Positions 1 through 9,310 of a DNA stretch of 64,000 nucleotides are shown here, in pieces. The notes under the pieces are model-generated. The model saw only the letters and a program-made list of their open reading frames with translations. It was not told the DNA's origin and searched no databases. The translations under genes were made by a program, and so were the position numbers. The stretch comes from Amaurobius ferox (taxonomy: Eukaryota; Arthropoda; Arachnida; Araneae; Amaurobiidae). Location: NCBI GenBank assembly GCA_951213105.1, contig OX578149.1:4253606-4317605 (forward strand), in the 5' to 3' direction. Every line of letters starts with the position of its first letter. Position 1 is the stretch's first letter.

Positions 1-2108
1 CATATTCGATTTTTAGTGTATGTAAAACACAATATTGCTTCCGCCCAGAATCTGTCATGCAATTTGCTGTCGTTCAACATGGCTCTAACACAGTCAAATG
101 CGGTTAAGTTGAATCGCTCTGATACTCCATTTTGCTGTGGGGTATATGTGTTAGTCCTCTCAGCCTTAATACCGATATCCTTCAGGTAATTTTTGAACTT
201 ATCATGGCAGAATTCCATCCCATTATCCGTCCGGATACATAGAATTTTAGTACCTAACTGCCTTTCTTCTCTGGCCTGAAACTCTTTAAAATGTGAAAAT
301 ACTTCTGACTTCTGTTTCATGAGGTAAACAAAAACTTTTCTACTATAATCATCTGTTATAGTTAAGACATACTTGTTCCCACCATATGAGGCTGTGGGTA
401 AGGGACCACACACATCCATGTGTAACAATTGCAATGGTTTAGTGGACCTTATCCTACCGGTGGGTTTATATGATACTCTCCTAGACTTAGCCAATTTACA
501 AGATTTACAATTTAACTTTTTGTATTTAAGCCTAGGAAGTCCGTTTACGGCAGAAACTTTGCTGGTTTGGAGAAGATATTCAGCGTTTATGTGGCAATAT
601 CGTTTATGCCAAAGACAGTTTGTACTATTAAGTTCAGTTACTGAACTGCTAGGCTTAGATATTGAACTATTCAAATTTCTATTCTGCTTAGTTTTTGTTT
701 TGTCAGATTTAAATTTAGTTTCTTTAAGATTAGGTGCTATTTTTACTTTGTCTATTTTTCTGGAAGCACTAGGATCCCTATCCTTAGATTTCTTATCCTT
801 TTTGTGTTTCTTGTCTCCATCTCGATCCCTATCTTTAGATTGACGGTTTTCTACGTTATGTTGTTCCTGGGTACTATACTTAGGTTTTAAAAAATATAAC
901 CCATCCTTTCTTTTTGCATAAAAGAATTTCTCCCCTTTAGGTGTAAAAAACCATAGAACCCCATTAGCTCCATTAAAACTAAAATTTTGTTCCTCAAGAA
1001 CAGATGCAGCTAATAAATTTCTCCTAAGTTTAGGAGAATACATAACATTTTCCAATTTGATAATACTTTGCTTATCCTTAAATTGGACATACATTTCCAC
1101 CGTCCCGATAGCCTCAACTGGACTTTCGACATCCCCTACTGCTAGCGACATTGAAGTGCCTTTGCACTCATTAAATTTTGAAAATAACTTAATGTTATTA
1201 CAGAAATGTCGCGTAGCAGCAGTGTCTACTACCCAGCTGAGTCTATCGCTAGGATCGATTACAGTATTAGCCTCAATCTGTGGAGACCCAAGAAATTCCA
1301 CAATACTAGATCCATTATTTCTACTGCAATTACATTTAGTATGACCTAGTTTGTTACACTTAAAACACTTAATTTTACTTTTAGAAATATTTACATTATG
1401 ACTAGAAGTATTTACATTAGACACATTATGAGATACATTTGGAAGTTTAGACACTTTTACTCTATTTACAAATTTCTTAGAAGTAAAATATGCAGAATTT
1501 GAACTCACAGTTTTGGAAAAGTCACTTGCTTGCTGCCTCAGCCGGCTCTCCTCCGCTGCTAGCTCTGCTTGTATTTTGCTGAGCTTGAAGTCCGAGTCAT
1601 TCCATCGATATATAATTTGAACGATACCTCGGAATTCTTCCGGAAGGTACCGAATCGACTGGAATGCTACATACAGGTCTTCAATGGGGTGTTTCGCGTC
1701 TTTAAGCCTCGTCACGGCCTTCCGCAGTCTTGAGCAAAAAATGTCAACAGGCTCATCTTGCTCCGGCCGAACGTCGAAGAACTCATCTAGTAGACGCACT
1801 AGGTTGGCTCGGGAAGGCGCTTGAAAATGTTCTTTCAAGGTATTCCATACTTGACTAGGTTCGTCGGTGACGTTTATCAACTCCTTGTATTCCGAGGATA
1901 AACTTTTATAAATGATGGCGAGCGCTCGGTCTTTCCTCCGATAAAAATCATCGTAGTCACGACGACTCGCGGTTGCGTCTTCTTCGATAGGCTTAGCACT
2001 TCCATCTACGTGTCCGAAACATCCTTCTCCCTTGAGGACGAATGAGATGTCAGTACACCAGGTGACGTAGTTGTCCCGCGTCAGCAACTCCGTTCTACTT
2101 GCCTCCAT
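1..2108 (-). CDS. Ty1/copia gag-pol polyprotein (5' part, runs off window)
   Basis: One minus-strand frame starts at the ATG at 2106-2108 (MEASRTELLTRDNYVTW) and, at every point I checked, stays open to base 1: about 702 codons, continuing outside the window. In order it shows a copia-type Gag; a CX2CX4HX4C zinc knuckle (CFKCNKLGHTKCNC, about 1326-1370); an aspartic-protease site reading VVDTAATRHF (about 1203-1230); a GAG-pre-integrase box (LWHKRYCHIN, about 585-614); and an integrase with its first Asp in LLHMDVCGPL, second in RTDNGMEF and Glu in TPQQNGVSERF (about 111-143). Gag before protease before integrase, with reverse transcriptase expected further left, is the Pseudoviridae-type order. 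The protease site has Ala where family members have Gly (D-S/T-G-A). The long open frame suggests a young copy. Certain as to family; whether it still works is unknown. Confidence 0.93.
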   Translation of the reverse strand, partial: MEASRTELLTRDNYVTWCTDISFVLKGEGCFGHVDGSAKPIEEDATASRRDYDDFYRRKDRALAIIYKSLSSEYKELINVTDEPSQVWNTLKEHFQAPSRANLVRLLDEFFDVRPEQDEPVDIFCSRLRKAVTRLKDAKHPIEDLYVAFQSIRYLPEEFRGIVQIIYRWNDSDFKLSKIQAELAAEESRLRQQASDFSKTVSSNSAYFTSKKFVNRVKVSKLPNVSHNVSNVNTSSHNVNISKSKIKCFKCNKLGHTKCNCSRNNGSSIVEFLGSPQIEANTVIDPSDRLSWVVDTAATRHFCNNIKLFSKFNECKGTSMSLAVGDVESPVEAIGTVEMYVQFKDKQSIIKLENVMYSPKLRRNLLAASVLEEQNFSFNGANGVLWFFTPKGEKFFYAKRKDGLYFLKPKYSTQEQHNVENRQSKDRDRDGDKKHKKDKKSKDRDPSASRKIDKVKIAPNLKETKFKSDKTKTKQNRNLNSSISKPSSSVTELNSTNCLWHKRYCHINAEYLLQTSKVSAVNGLPRLKYKKLNCKSCKLAKSRRVSYKPTGRIRSTKPLQLLHMDVCGPLPTASYGGNKYVLTITDDYSRKVFVYLMKQKSEVFSHFKEFQAREERQLGTKILCIRTDNGMEFCHDKFKNYLKDIGIKAERTNTYTPQQNGVSERFNLTAFDCVRAMLNDSKLHDRFWAEAILCFTYTKNRI

Positions 2109-2284
2109 GGCCACTCGTAGTTTTGAAGAAGCAGAAGCAAAAGTTCTTGTACACTGTTTACGTTTACACTGTTGCGTTTCGTTGTTCACACGAACTTCAA
2201 AATGGTGCCATGTGCGGCCCCCATCTGAACACTGGAACGATTTCTTTAAAGATACTTGCACTTATGACTCTATTGGGCGTTGAA

Positions 2285-2298
2285 CTGGCCCCGTAACC
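2285..2298 (-). other. Copia primer-binding site
   Basis: The minus strand reads GGTTACGGGGCCAG, lying between the Gag start and the LTR. It closely resembles the copia primer-binding site, which pairs with the anticodon region of initiator Met-tRNA (half-tRNA priming); by memory of that site I count two mismatches. The position just inside the LTR supports the call. Confidence 0.65.
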
Positions 2299-2415
2299 GT
2301 TTCTTTTGGAAAATTTAAAATTTGAAGATAGCAAAGCACGCACTGTCAGAGTCAGTAAGTGTTGGCTGGGTCATGAAAGTACACAAGTCCAGTTTTAAAG
2401 AAAAACTTCGTTCAC

Positions 2416-2421
2416 TTTATT
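2416..2421 (-). promoter_or_regulatory. Polyadenylation signal AATAAA in copia LTR
   Basis: AATAAA on the minus strand, inside the LTR and downstream of the TATA-like box in transcription order. Confidence 0.5.
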
Positions 2422-2897
2422 TGGTGAAAAACACAACTCGGCATATTACACGTACCTGGTAATTTTCCATGCCGTAAAACATCAAAATATACTATGTACA
2501 AAAGATTTTCAGTTGTAAATGACTAGACAGAGATTCCTTGAAGCATTTGGTAGTAAGTTACTATACTACCTCTATCACTTGCGTGTATTTCAGCCACCAT
2601 CGAAGATATCACACTTGGCAAAGGGAAACCAAAGGATAGAACATCAGGAAAATATTTAAAGCGGCTTCCGAACGTTTGTAAGTAAATTTAACGTTCAATA
2701 CATGCTGGTCCAAACTGACCACATCTGCATCCGTTTCGACTATTCACCGTCGTCAAACGATATTCCGCAGTACTTCAGTCAAAAACATTTCTGTCTGCCT
2801 GCATCAGACCATCAGTGTCTATCTCGTCTGACTTCTTCAGACGTCTGATCTCGATCGACCCTTTCGACCTTCTCCTTTGCTTCAAGAAACCTCTGCC

Positions 2898-2905
2898 CTA
2901 TATAT
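2898..2905 (-). promoter_or_regulatory. TATA-like box in copia LTR
   Basis: The minus strand reads ATATATAG, about 200 bp from the outer LTR end, as expected for a U3 promoter. Inferred from position and composition only. Confidence 0.4.
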
Positions 2906-3101
2906 CCGAGAATGGACAGTTCCGGAAACGCCCCCGGATATGCAAATCAGATGCGTACGCATTGAGAACTGGTTTGCATGAAACCTCGTGTTGAAAAACG
3001 TCACGGTTCACGCCGGTGAACGGGAAGAGTCGTTCATATTAAATTTGCATAAACGCCCGTTCACAGGAACGTGAATCGCGATGTATTGATTATTTCCAAC
3101 A

Positions 3102-3752
3102 GGAACAAAATTCTACCTCCTTTTCAACCCTCTTTCAAACCGGTATTTTGCCCGCTTGGACATGGGAACGGTGTCATGGGCAAATTGCAGCCATAATACC
3201 GGTATTAAAATGTGCATGTGAATGGGGCTAATGACACTCATTAGAAAGATACCTTAATGACAGATAATCTCTATTTTGTACAATAGACTCTTGAAAATGG
3301 GCCTAAATTTTATTAAGATACATTTTCTTTAATTACTATGCTTTTGAATTATTGTTGCTGAATATTTTTGTAGTTTATTTGTCTGGATATGTGTGTGTGT
3401 GTCGTCTGCACGACTATTAAATTTGATACGCAGATACTTCAGGCTTCAGGATCCAAAATGATGCCCCTCAGCAAATTTTTCTAAATTCAAATTTGTTTTT
3501 TGTTTGTTTTATGTTTTAACACAATTTTGAACAATTTTCACAGAAGCTAGTTCCTTTGAGAATGAGAATATTATCACAGTGTTTCCATCTTGACACTATT
3601 AGAAAGATCAAAAAGCATTCTTTCTAATGATCTTAGAACCAAATACGTAGGACAAATTCTTTCATATTTTTTTTAAATGCATTGAAGCTGCATTTTTTAG
3701 TTTGCCTGTTATTTATTTCACAGTTGTCAGAAAAGTAAGATTAGCAAAATCC
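3102..3752. other. Intergenic sequence, no feature seen
   Basis: AT-rich single-copy-looking sequence between the copia LTR and the Tc3-like element. It includes a short (TG)n stretch near 3390-3400. No coding or RNA signature seen. Confidence 0.5.
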
Positions 3753-3756
3753 TATG

Positions 3757-5336
3757 CAGTGCACGAGAAAAGTATAAAGACAAGCGAAAACTCGCCAAAT
3801 CTAGAAATCTTTTAGACGGAAATGTATGCAAATTTCTTAAGTAAAAATATTGATAAAATTTTCTTTTTCATGTAAATTAGTTAAATTTTCCAAAAATAAA
3901 TATGTATAAATTTACTTTATAAATTTTAAACCCATATGATCTTGGAAAAATGTATAAAAACAACTGTTTTTTCCATCTAAAATTATAGTAAAATTTGCAT
4001 ATTTAAAAGCAGAAAAATGGCTATTTCAAATATAAAGGCTAGGTTTCTAAACAAAATTCACACTTGCCTCATTTCATCATGATTTTTGTACGATGCCAAA
4101 AGGAACTCATCTGTCTGACCTTGAAAAAGGGGAAATCCTGGCTTTTAAAGGATGTGGATTGAGTGAGCATGAAATTTCGAAAAAAATTAAAAGATCTAAA
4201 ACTGTAGTTTATAATTTTCTAAAAGAACCTGAAAAAACGAACTAGAAGACCAGAAATTCTAACGCATCGATAGAAAAGAATTGTTGTAAGAAGAGCTTGT
4301 GAAAAAAAAGAAACTGCAAATGAAGTTAGAAGAAATTTGGACTTACCATGTTCCACACGAACAGTTTAAAATGTTTTGAATAAACATATATCAGAAACAC
4401 ATCTGAATATTTGGTATGGAAAGTTAATGTCATGTTCGCCTCTTAAAACGAAACATAAGGAAAGAAGACAGGAATTTAAAAAAAAAATACATTTCTTTCA
4501 GTCCAAAATGGATTGATGTAACTTTTTCGGATGGAAAGAAGTTCAATCTTGATGGGCCAGATGGTTTTCGCTATATTTGGTATAATCTGCGTAAAGCTAA
4601 AGAAGTGTTTTTCAAACATCAATACTGTGGGGGCACAGTAATGATTTGGGGTACTTTTGCAACAAACGGAACACCGCCTGTAGACTTTTTATCAACTACA
4701 AAATGAACTCTGACAAATATGTTGATACGTTAGGCGAACATTTGAACATTTGTTACCTGAGGCCTCACTAATTACTTCAGGAGACTATATTTTCCAACAG
4801 GATAAAGCTTCCATACATGTTTCTAAGAGTGCAAAACTCTGGTTTCAAGCTAATTCAGTAAATTTATTTGATTGCCCGGCGAGGAGTCCCGATCTAAATC
4901 CTGTAGAAATTTTATGGGGCTTTCTAGTCCGAGACGTTTATAAAAATGGCACAAAATATCAGTGTAAACAGAATCTTGTGTTAACCATCAAACAAGCTTG
5001 GAATAACATTTCCATAGACACTTTAGAAGAACTTTCAGCATCGATGACCTCTCTGCTTATTAAAGTAATTGAAAAAAAAGGTTGTTTTCTTGATTATTGA
5101 GAGAAATGTTAAGTAATTTAGAACATGTCCTTATACTGTTTTCAATATTTTCTTTAATGATCATCTTTATAAGGTTAACTTTTGTAAGGTTCATATTTGT
5201 TGTTTCATGTGTTGTAAATGCTATTGTATAAATTTATATTAGAGGTCAGATATATCAAAAATTCATTTTGATAAACTGAAAATAAAGTCTATTTTCATTT
5301 AATTATATGTTGTCCTTATACTTTTTTCGCGCACTG
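3757..5336 (+). mobile_element. Tc3/Tc1-like DNA transposon, degenerate
   Basis: Inverted ends match: the left reads CAGTGCACGAGAAAAGTATA from 3757, and the right, on the minus strand, starts CAGTGCGCGAAAAAAGTATA at 5336. Flanking dinucleotides are TA-like on the left only, so the exact boundary is uncertain by about two bases. The interior holds one broken transposase on the plus strand. Confidence 0.85.
4093..5100 (+). pseudogene. Tc3-like DDE transposase pseudogene
   Basis: The frame starts MPKGTHLSDLEKGEILAF (helix-turn-helix domain typical of Tc3-like proteins) and breaks after about 50 codons. It resumes in other frames with VTFSDGKKFNLDGPDGF (first catalytic Asp), then in an open stretch 4750-5100 with FQQDKASIHVSK (second Asp) and CPARSPDLNPVEILWG (catalytic Glu, DD34E type). 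All three catalytic residues are readable, but frameshifts and stops (for example after 4242 and around 4700) make it non-functional. The frame ends at a TGA at 5098-5100. Family call is firm. Confidence 0.88.
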
Positions 5337-5342
5337 CAATTT

Positions 5343-5739
5343 GGCCAAAAGTTGTGTTGTTGAGACCTAGACCGTCCGACCTACCAGAAACATGTAAGGT
5401 AACCGTTTGGACAACCGGGAAGTGCCACCCAATTTAGACCGGAACCCAGTAGGGAAAGCATCCACAGGGACCATACCCTCCTTTCCCTACCACCAACCTC
5501 TCGGAAGGACTTACGGACCCACATGTTTAACATGATCATACTCCGCATGAACATGGTGGCAGTTGTGGTAGTGCGCAAACCACCTGGCTACTGCGCTCGA
5601 AATGTGCCAACAGCACTCTGTGTTCCCAGGTGGTCACCCACCCAAGTACTAACCACGCCCGATGCTGCTTGACTTCGGTGATCTAACGAGAACCAGTGTT
5701 TTCAGCACGATAGGGCCGTTGGCATGGCCAAAAGTTGTG
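5343..5739 (-). mobile_element. 5S rRNA-headed SINE with 14-bp target-site duplication
   Basis: GGCCAAAAGTTGTG occurs at 5343-5356 and again at 5726-5739. Between them lies a minus-strand SINE: 3' tail of (CAA)n type at 5357, a body shared with the other SINEs here, a tRNA-like half, and a 5S rRNA-derived head at 5606-5723. The orientation and 14-bp duplication fit LINE-driven target-primed insertion. Confidence 0.88.
5606..5723 (-). ncRNA. 5S rRNA-derived SINE head
   Basis: The minus strand begins GCCAACGGCC and shows the 5S hallmarks CACTGGTTCTCGTTAGATCA, AGCAGCATCGGGCG, and GGGTGACCACCTGGGAA, and ends GTGCTGTTGGC: 118 bp, essentially full 5S length. The internal control region is recognisable. 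It is fused to the SINE body, so it is a retroposon promoter rather than a ribosomal gene. Confidence 0.88.
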
Positions 5740-5797
5740 TCGAAAGCCCAGGCTGACCGACTCGTCCGAAGACATGGAGCAGCGAAATGGGCGGCCG
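5740..5797 (-). repeat. 58-bp SINE 3'-tail copy (mini-retroposon 1)
   Basis: Related to the last ~60 nt of the SINEs (AGCCCAGGCTGACCGACTC on plus). It is bounded by GGCCAAAAGTTGTG on the left and GGACCAAAAGTTGTG at 5798-5812 on the right, one regenerated target copy on each side. Confidence 0.7.
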
Positions 5798-5812
5798 GGA
5801 CCAAAAGTTGTG

Positions 5813-5871
5813 TTGAAGACCCAGACTGTCCAACTCATCCAAAGGACATGAGCAGCCATTTGGACGACCGT
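5813..5871 (-). repeat. 59-bp SINE 3'-tail copy (mini-retroposon 2)
   Basis: The plus strand reads TTGAAGACCCAGACTGTCC and ends at TTGGACGACCGT. It is flanked by GGACCAAAAGTTGTG at 5798-5812 and 5872-5886, a perfect 15-bp direct repeat. The unit is an inverted-repeat hairpin (GTCCAA near the start, TTGGAC near the end). Confidence 0.72.
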
Positions 5872-5886
5872 GGACCAAAAGTTGTG

Positions 5887-6856
5887 TGTATATCTTCACT
5901 TTTTTTTTTTTTTTAAATTAGTGCATTATTTTATTTTCTGTGATATTTTAAGTAAATACATAAAAATTGAGATTTTTGATCCCACTCACAGAAGCATTTT
6001 TACCTCATTTTTCTCCTTGGTCAACTGCCCATGCTGATGCTCAAGGTATGATTCGCCTTCTCTCCTACAGAAAGGATTGTTTCTTTTATTTTATTTTTCT
6101 TTCCACGGTTGTGGAGTGGTTGACTTTTGTATAATGCAACTGCGCATGCACCATTCTGTTTCTTTTATTTTTTTATTTTTTGCTTTCCACAATGGTGGAG
6201 CTTTTCTTCACTTGCCTTCTCCCAGTTCATTCTTAGTGGTTGTTAACCCATTTACCCCTCGTCTTGTCCAGTTAGATATACGAGACTCATACAGTGACTT
6301 GCCATCACGAAAACAGACAAAAAGGCCACTGATACCTTCTGTGATGCTTGTCATTAAATACGGATCTAAAAGGATGAACTAATCTAAATCACTGTAAACA
6401 CTTCACTATCCAGGCATTGTCACAATAGAGCAACAGATGAGACAAAAGAGCTAAAATTATGCCAGCCAAACTTTAGATTATTTTGACAGAGACAAGTAGA
6501 CCACACTTTGTTCTACAAATTATACACAAGACCAAACTTCAGTCATAACATAAATAACATCATTCATATATTAACAAATATTTGTTCTTTCAAACTAAAC
6601 TGTAGCAACTAATTATCCATCAAATTTTTTTGCCAGTATAAAGCAATGGTAACTTTAGACATTTCATTTAAGTTTTTCAAATTTATATTTTTAATTTAAG
6701 AAAAAGTGCCTAATGCAATGTTTTTATGCCTAACACAATCATATACACATTGATTGATAGTCCCTTTATAATTGCCAAACACACATACATACATAGGATT
6801 TTCCAAATCTTTTTTCTAAGTGGGCAGAAAACACCATGCCCTGACATAAATTGACT
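5887..6856. other. Noncoding AT-rich stretch
   Basis: A T-run lies near 5899-5914. A diverged ~85-bp direct repeat (CTTTCCACGGTTGTGGAG near 6100; CTTTCCACAATGGTGGAG near 6185) is visible. No gene signature seen. Confidence 0.5.
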
Positions 6857-7020
6857 CTTCTTCGATCCAGACAGGCCGACCTACCTGAAAGTGTAAGATC
6901 TTTGGATGGTCAGGAAGTGTAACACAATTTAGACCAGAACCCAGTGGGTGTGACATTCACTGGAACTGTACCCTCCTTCTGCTACCACCAACCTCTCGGA
7001 AGGACTTACGAAGCCACATA

Positions 7021-8368
7021 CAGGATGTATCATATTGAATGGGACAAAAATAATATCATAGTACAAATTCTGTAATTGATTTATTTAGCTGAAACAAATT
7101 AATTCTGAAACTACAATTATACAAGTTTTATCTGGCAACAGCGAAAAATCTTCCGGTTGCGGAATCGCCACTAGAGGCACTGTTAATCAAAATAGTGCCA
7201 TCCATGCAGGAGAAAGCATACTGTGTTTTGGAATATGCCAAAACATCATCGTTTATCGTTGTTCAAAGACATTTTTGCACAAAATTTGGTAAAGAACCAC
7301 CGCATCGTCACAACATCGAACGGTGGATAACTCAGTTTGAGGACACGAGCTGCTTGTGTAAGAAAACCAGCCCAGGACGCCCAGGAGCCAAAACCGAAGT
7401 GGTTGAAAAAATTCGTGAAACGTTTTTACGAAGTCTCACAAAATCAACGCATCGTGCGAATTCTGAAATCAATGTGCCTCATACAACGGTGCGGCGTGTG
7501 TTACGAAAATGTCTAAAATTCCGGCCATACACCTTTTAGATGATGCAGGCGTTAAAACCTTCCAACAAACCATTGCCTAAAGCTTTCTGTGAGAATTTGC
7601 AAAATAAGCTGGAGGTAGATAGTTTCATAGAACGACTTGTGTTTACAGATGAAGCCACTTTTCACGTTTCTGGCAAAGTTAATCGCCATAATTTAAGATT
7701 TTGGGGCATGGAAAATCTACATGGTGTAATGGAATATGAGCGTGATTCTCCAAAGGTGAACGTTTTCTGTGCCATTTCCAAGATATGTGTGTTTGGTCCT
7801 TTTTTCTTCGTGGAAAAAATGATTAACGGGTGCATTTACCAAGATATGCTATCAGAGTGCTTCCCTCAGTTGGAGGAAGCAGTTCCCGGATTCATTCTGC
7901 AGCAAGACGGTGCTCCACCACATTGGCATACAAACGTACGTCAGCACTTGAATGATAGTCTACTCCATCACTGGATTGGCCATGCTGGATCAAACGATAT
8001 GCCATTGGTTTATTGGCCACCGCGATCCCCAGATCTAACCCCATGTAATTTTTTCCTATGGGGTTTTGTTAAAGACAAAGTGTTCGTGCCTCCATTGCCC
8101 CAGGACTTACAGCAACTGAAGCAGCAGATAACTGAAGTGCTTGAATCATTAACAAAGGATATTCTATCACGAATATGGCAGGAAATAAAATACCGCATAG
8201 ATATTTGCCATGTCACTGGAGGGGCACACATAGAACATTTATAGAAACTTTGGTAACTATAAACTTGTAAATACTGTATAACACTGTAAATTTGATTTAT
8301 CAAAATAAAGTAATTACAGCTTTCACAGGTATTCTTTCTTTTTGTCCCATTCAATATGATACACCCTG
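7021..8368 (+). mobile_element. Mariner-type transposon, complete with TA duplications
   Basis: 1,348 bp with terminal inverted repeats of about 30 bp: left CAGGATGTATCATATTGAAT, right CAGGGTGTATCATATTGAAT on the minus strand, then GGGACAAAAA. TA lies at 7019-7020 and 8369-8370. It contains one transposase frame on the plus strand and sits inside an older SINE. Confidence 0.93.
7195..8244 (+). pseudogene. Mariner-like transposase with one in-frame stop
   Basis: A single frame of about 349 codons from ATG 7195 (MPSMQEKAYCVLEYAK) to the TAG at 8242-8244, interrupted only by a TAG at 7537-7539. The N-terminal half has the helix-turn-helix region and linker GRPG; the C-terminal half carries FTDEATFHVSG (first Asp), LQQDGAPPHWH (second Asp) and YWPPRSPDLTPCNFFLWGF. 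In relatives the last box normally reads ..LDFFLWG, with Asp as the third catalytic residue; here it is Asn. Both the stop and that change argue against activity. This arthropod family is often annotated simply as a Tc1/mariner-type transposase. It was inserted into a SINE, so it is younger than that SINE. Confidence 0.88.
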
Positions 8369-8539
8369 TATATAACATTTCCATACTCCGCATGAAGACG
8401 GGACAGTTGGGGCAGAGCCAGAAATTGAACTTAGATCTCACTCTCTAACCACTGGACTCTCCCACCCTTTGACATAAATTGATTGTAATAAAAGGTACTT
8501 ATTGTCAATAATAGGAAACAGTTCATATATATGTCTTCC

Positions 8540-8890
8540 TTTTGCACTTTCATTCCATCTTTTCTGCCGTACTGTTATCATTTCCATCTTCATCTTGGTG
8601 TATAATCAACTTTCGTTTTTCTTGTTCCTTCTTTAGCCAATTAATTATTTCCCACATATCCAACATGACCTTTAATCCAATATAATTCAATTTCCAATTC
8701 TTATCGTTAATAATATTTCTTTCACTTTCGTAATCCAATGGTGGGTGTCTTTTCCTATTTTAGACTTAAGTAGGGAAGATTTGCTATCACTATAGATCTA
8801 ATAATTATTTTCACTTTCCAGATTTGTCATAATCCATCTTGTTGCATATAGTTGTGCTAAATATACAGTTGTATTGACAGATAGATAATC
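8540..8890 (-). pseudogene. LINE RNase H domain fragment
   Basis: Read on the minus strand in shifting frames, this gives SVNTTVYLAQLYATRWIM, then IYSDSKSSLLKSKIGKDTHH (the Asp of the RNase H core), then WIKGHVGYVGNN, a stop, and LAKEGTRKTK. That order (LY..WI, SDS.SSL, WIK.HVG..GN, LAKE) is the RNase H domain of Jockey/I-type non-LTR retrotransposons. It is broken by at least one stop and frameshifts. Only this domain is present; no reverse transcriptase was seen beside it. Confidence 0.75.
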
Positions 8891-8895
8891 TATAT

Positions 8896-9149
8896 CAGGG
8901 ACCACAGACCTGGAAACCGGGAAAACCTGGACTTATCAGAGAATTTTATGCTTCTGGAAATTTCAGGGAAAAGTCAGGGAATTCTGTTGAAAGTCAAGGA
9001 AAACTGCGAATTTCTGAATTTTTCTCCCCCCCCCCCCCCCCTCGACTTTATAGTTTTCTTTTAGCTGAATGAACAATGCTCCTCGATAAACATCTTTCGA
9101 GGGGGAATGTTTCAGGGAATTTCAAAATAAATTTCTTGTGACTACCCTG
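8896..9149. mobile_element. Possible small MITE
   Basis: Ends CAGGGACCACAGACC (left) and CAGGGTAGTCACA (minus strand at right) are weakly inverted. The interior has phrases close to the MITE at 31493 (GGGAAAAGTCAGGGAATT) and a poly-C run near 9029-9043. No clear target duplication. Confidence 0.3.
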
Positions 9150-9310
9150 TTTATGTTTCATAGTAAATTTCTACACTTTATTTTCAAATTTTTCAATGAG
9201 CATTAGTTATTTATGTTAAAATACTTGTCAAATGTCAACTTTTTGAATATGATTAAATCCACTAAACAAATAACACATCTTAAAACCAGATCCAAAGGTC
9301 ACATTATTAA

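Larger units (their letters stand above)
2307..3101 (-). repeat. Copia 5' LTR
   Basis: In element orientation the LTR begins at 3101 with TGTTGGAAATAATCAATACA, the usual start of arthropod copia LTRs, and ends near 2307 in CA, eight bases before the primer-binding site. Length is about 795 bp. A TATA-like stretch lies at 2898-2905 and an AATAAA on the minus strand at 2416-2421. The outer edge is firm; the inner edge is estimated. The flank beyond 3101 starts ggaac, but the partner target duplication lies outside the window. Confidence 0.75.
6857..8465 (-). mobile_element. Old tRNA-headed SINE, split by a mariner
   Basis: The SINE body at 6857-7018 (tail CCAGACAGGCCGACCTACC, then ACCACCAACCTCTCGGAAGG) stops at a TA. 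It resumes at 8371 with the expected next body segment (ACTCCGCATGAAGACG) and a tRNA-like head to about 8465 (diverged B box AGTTCAATTTC on minus). Removing 7021-8368 plus one TA restores one continuous SINE. Confidence 0.82.

Noticed and set aside
5606..5723. Functional 5S rRNA gene
   Set aside because: It is fused to a SINE body with target-site duplications and carries substitutions; a retroposon head, not a ribosomal gene.
8010..8441. 143-codon minus frame
   Set aside because: Mostly antisense to the mariner transposase.
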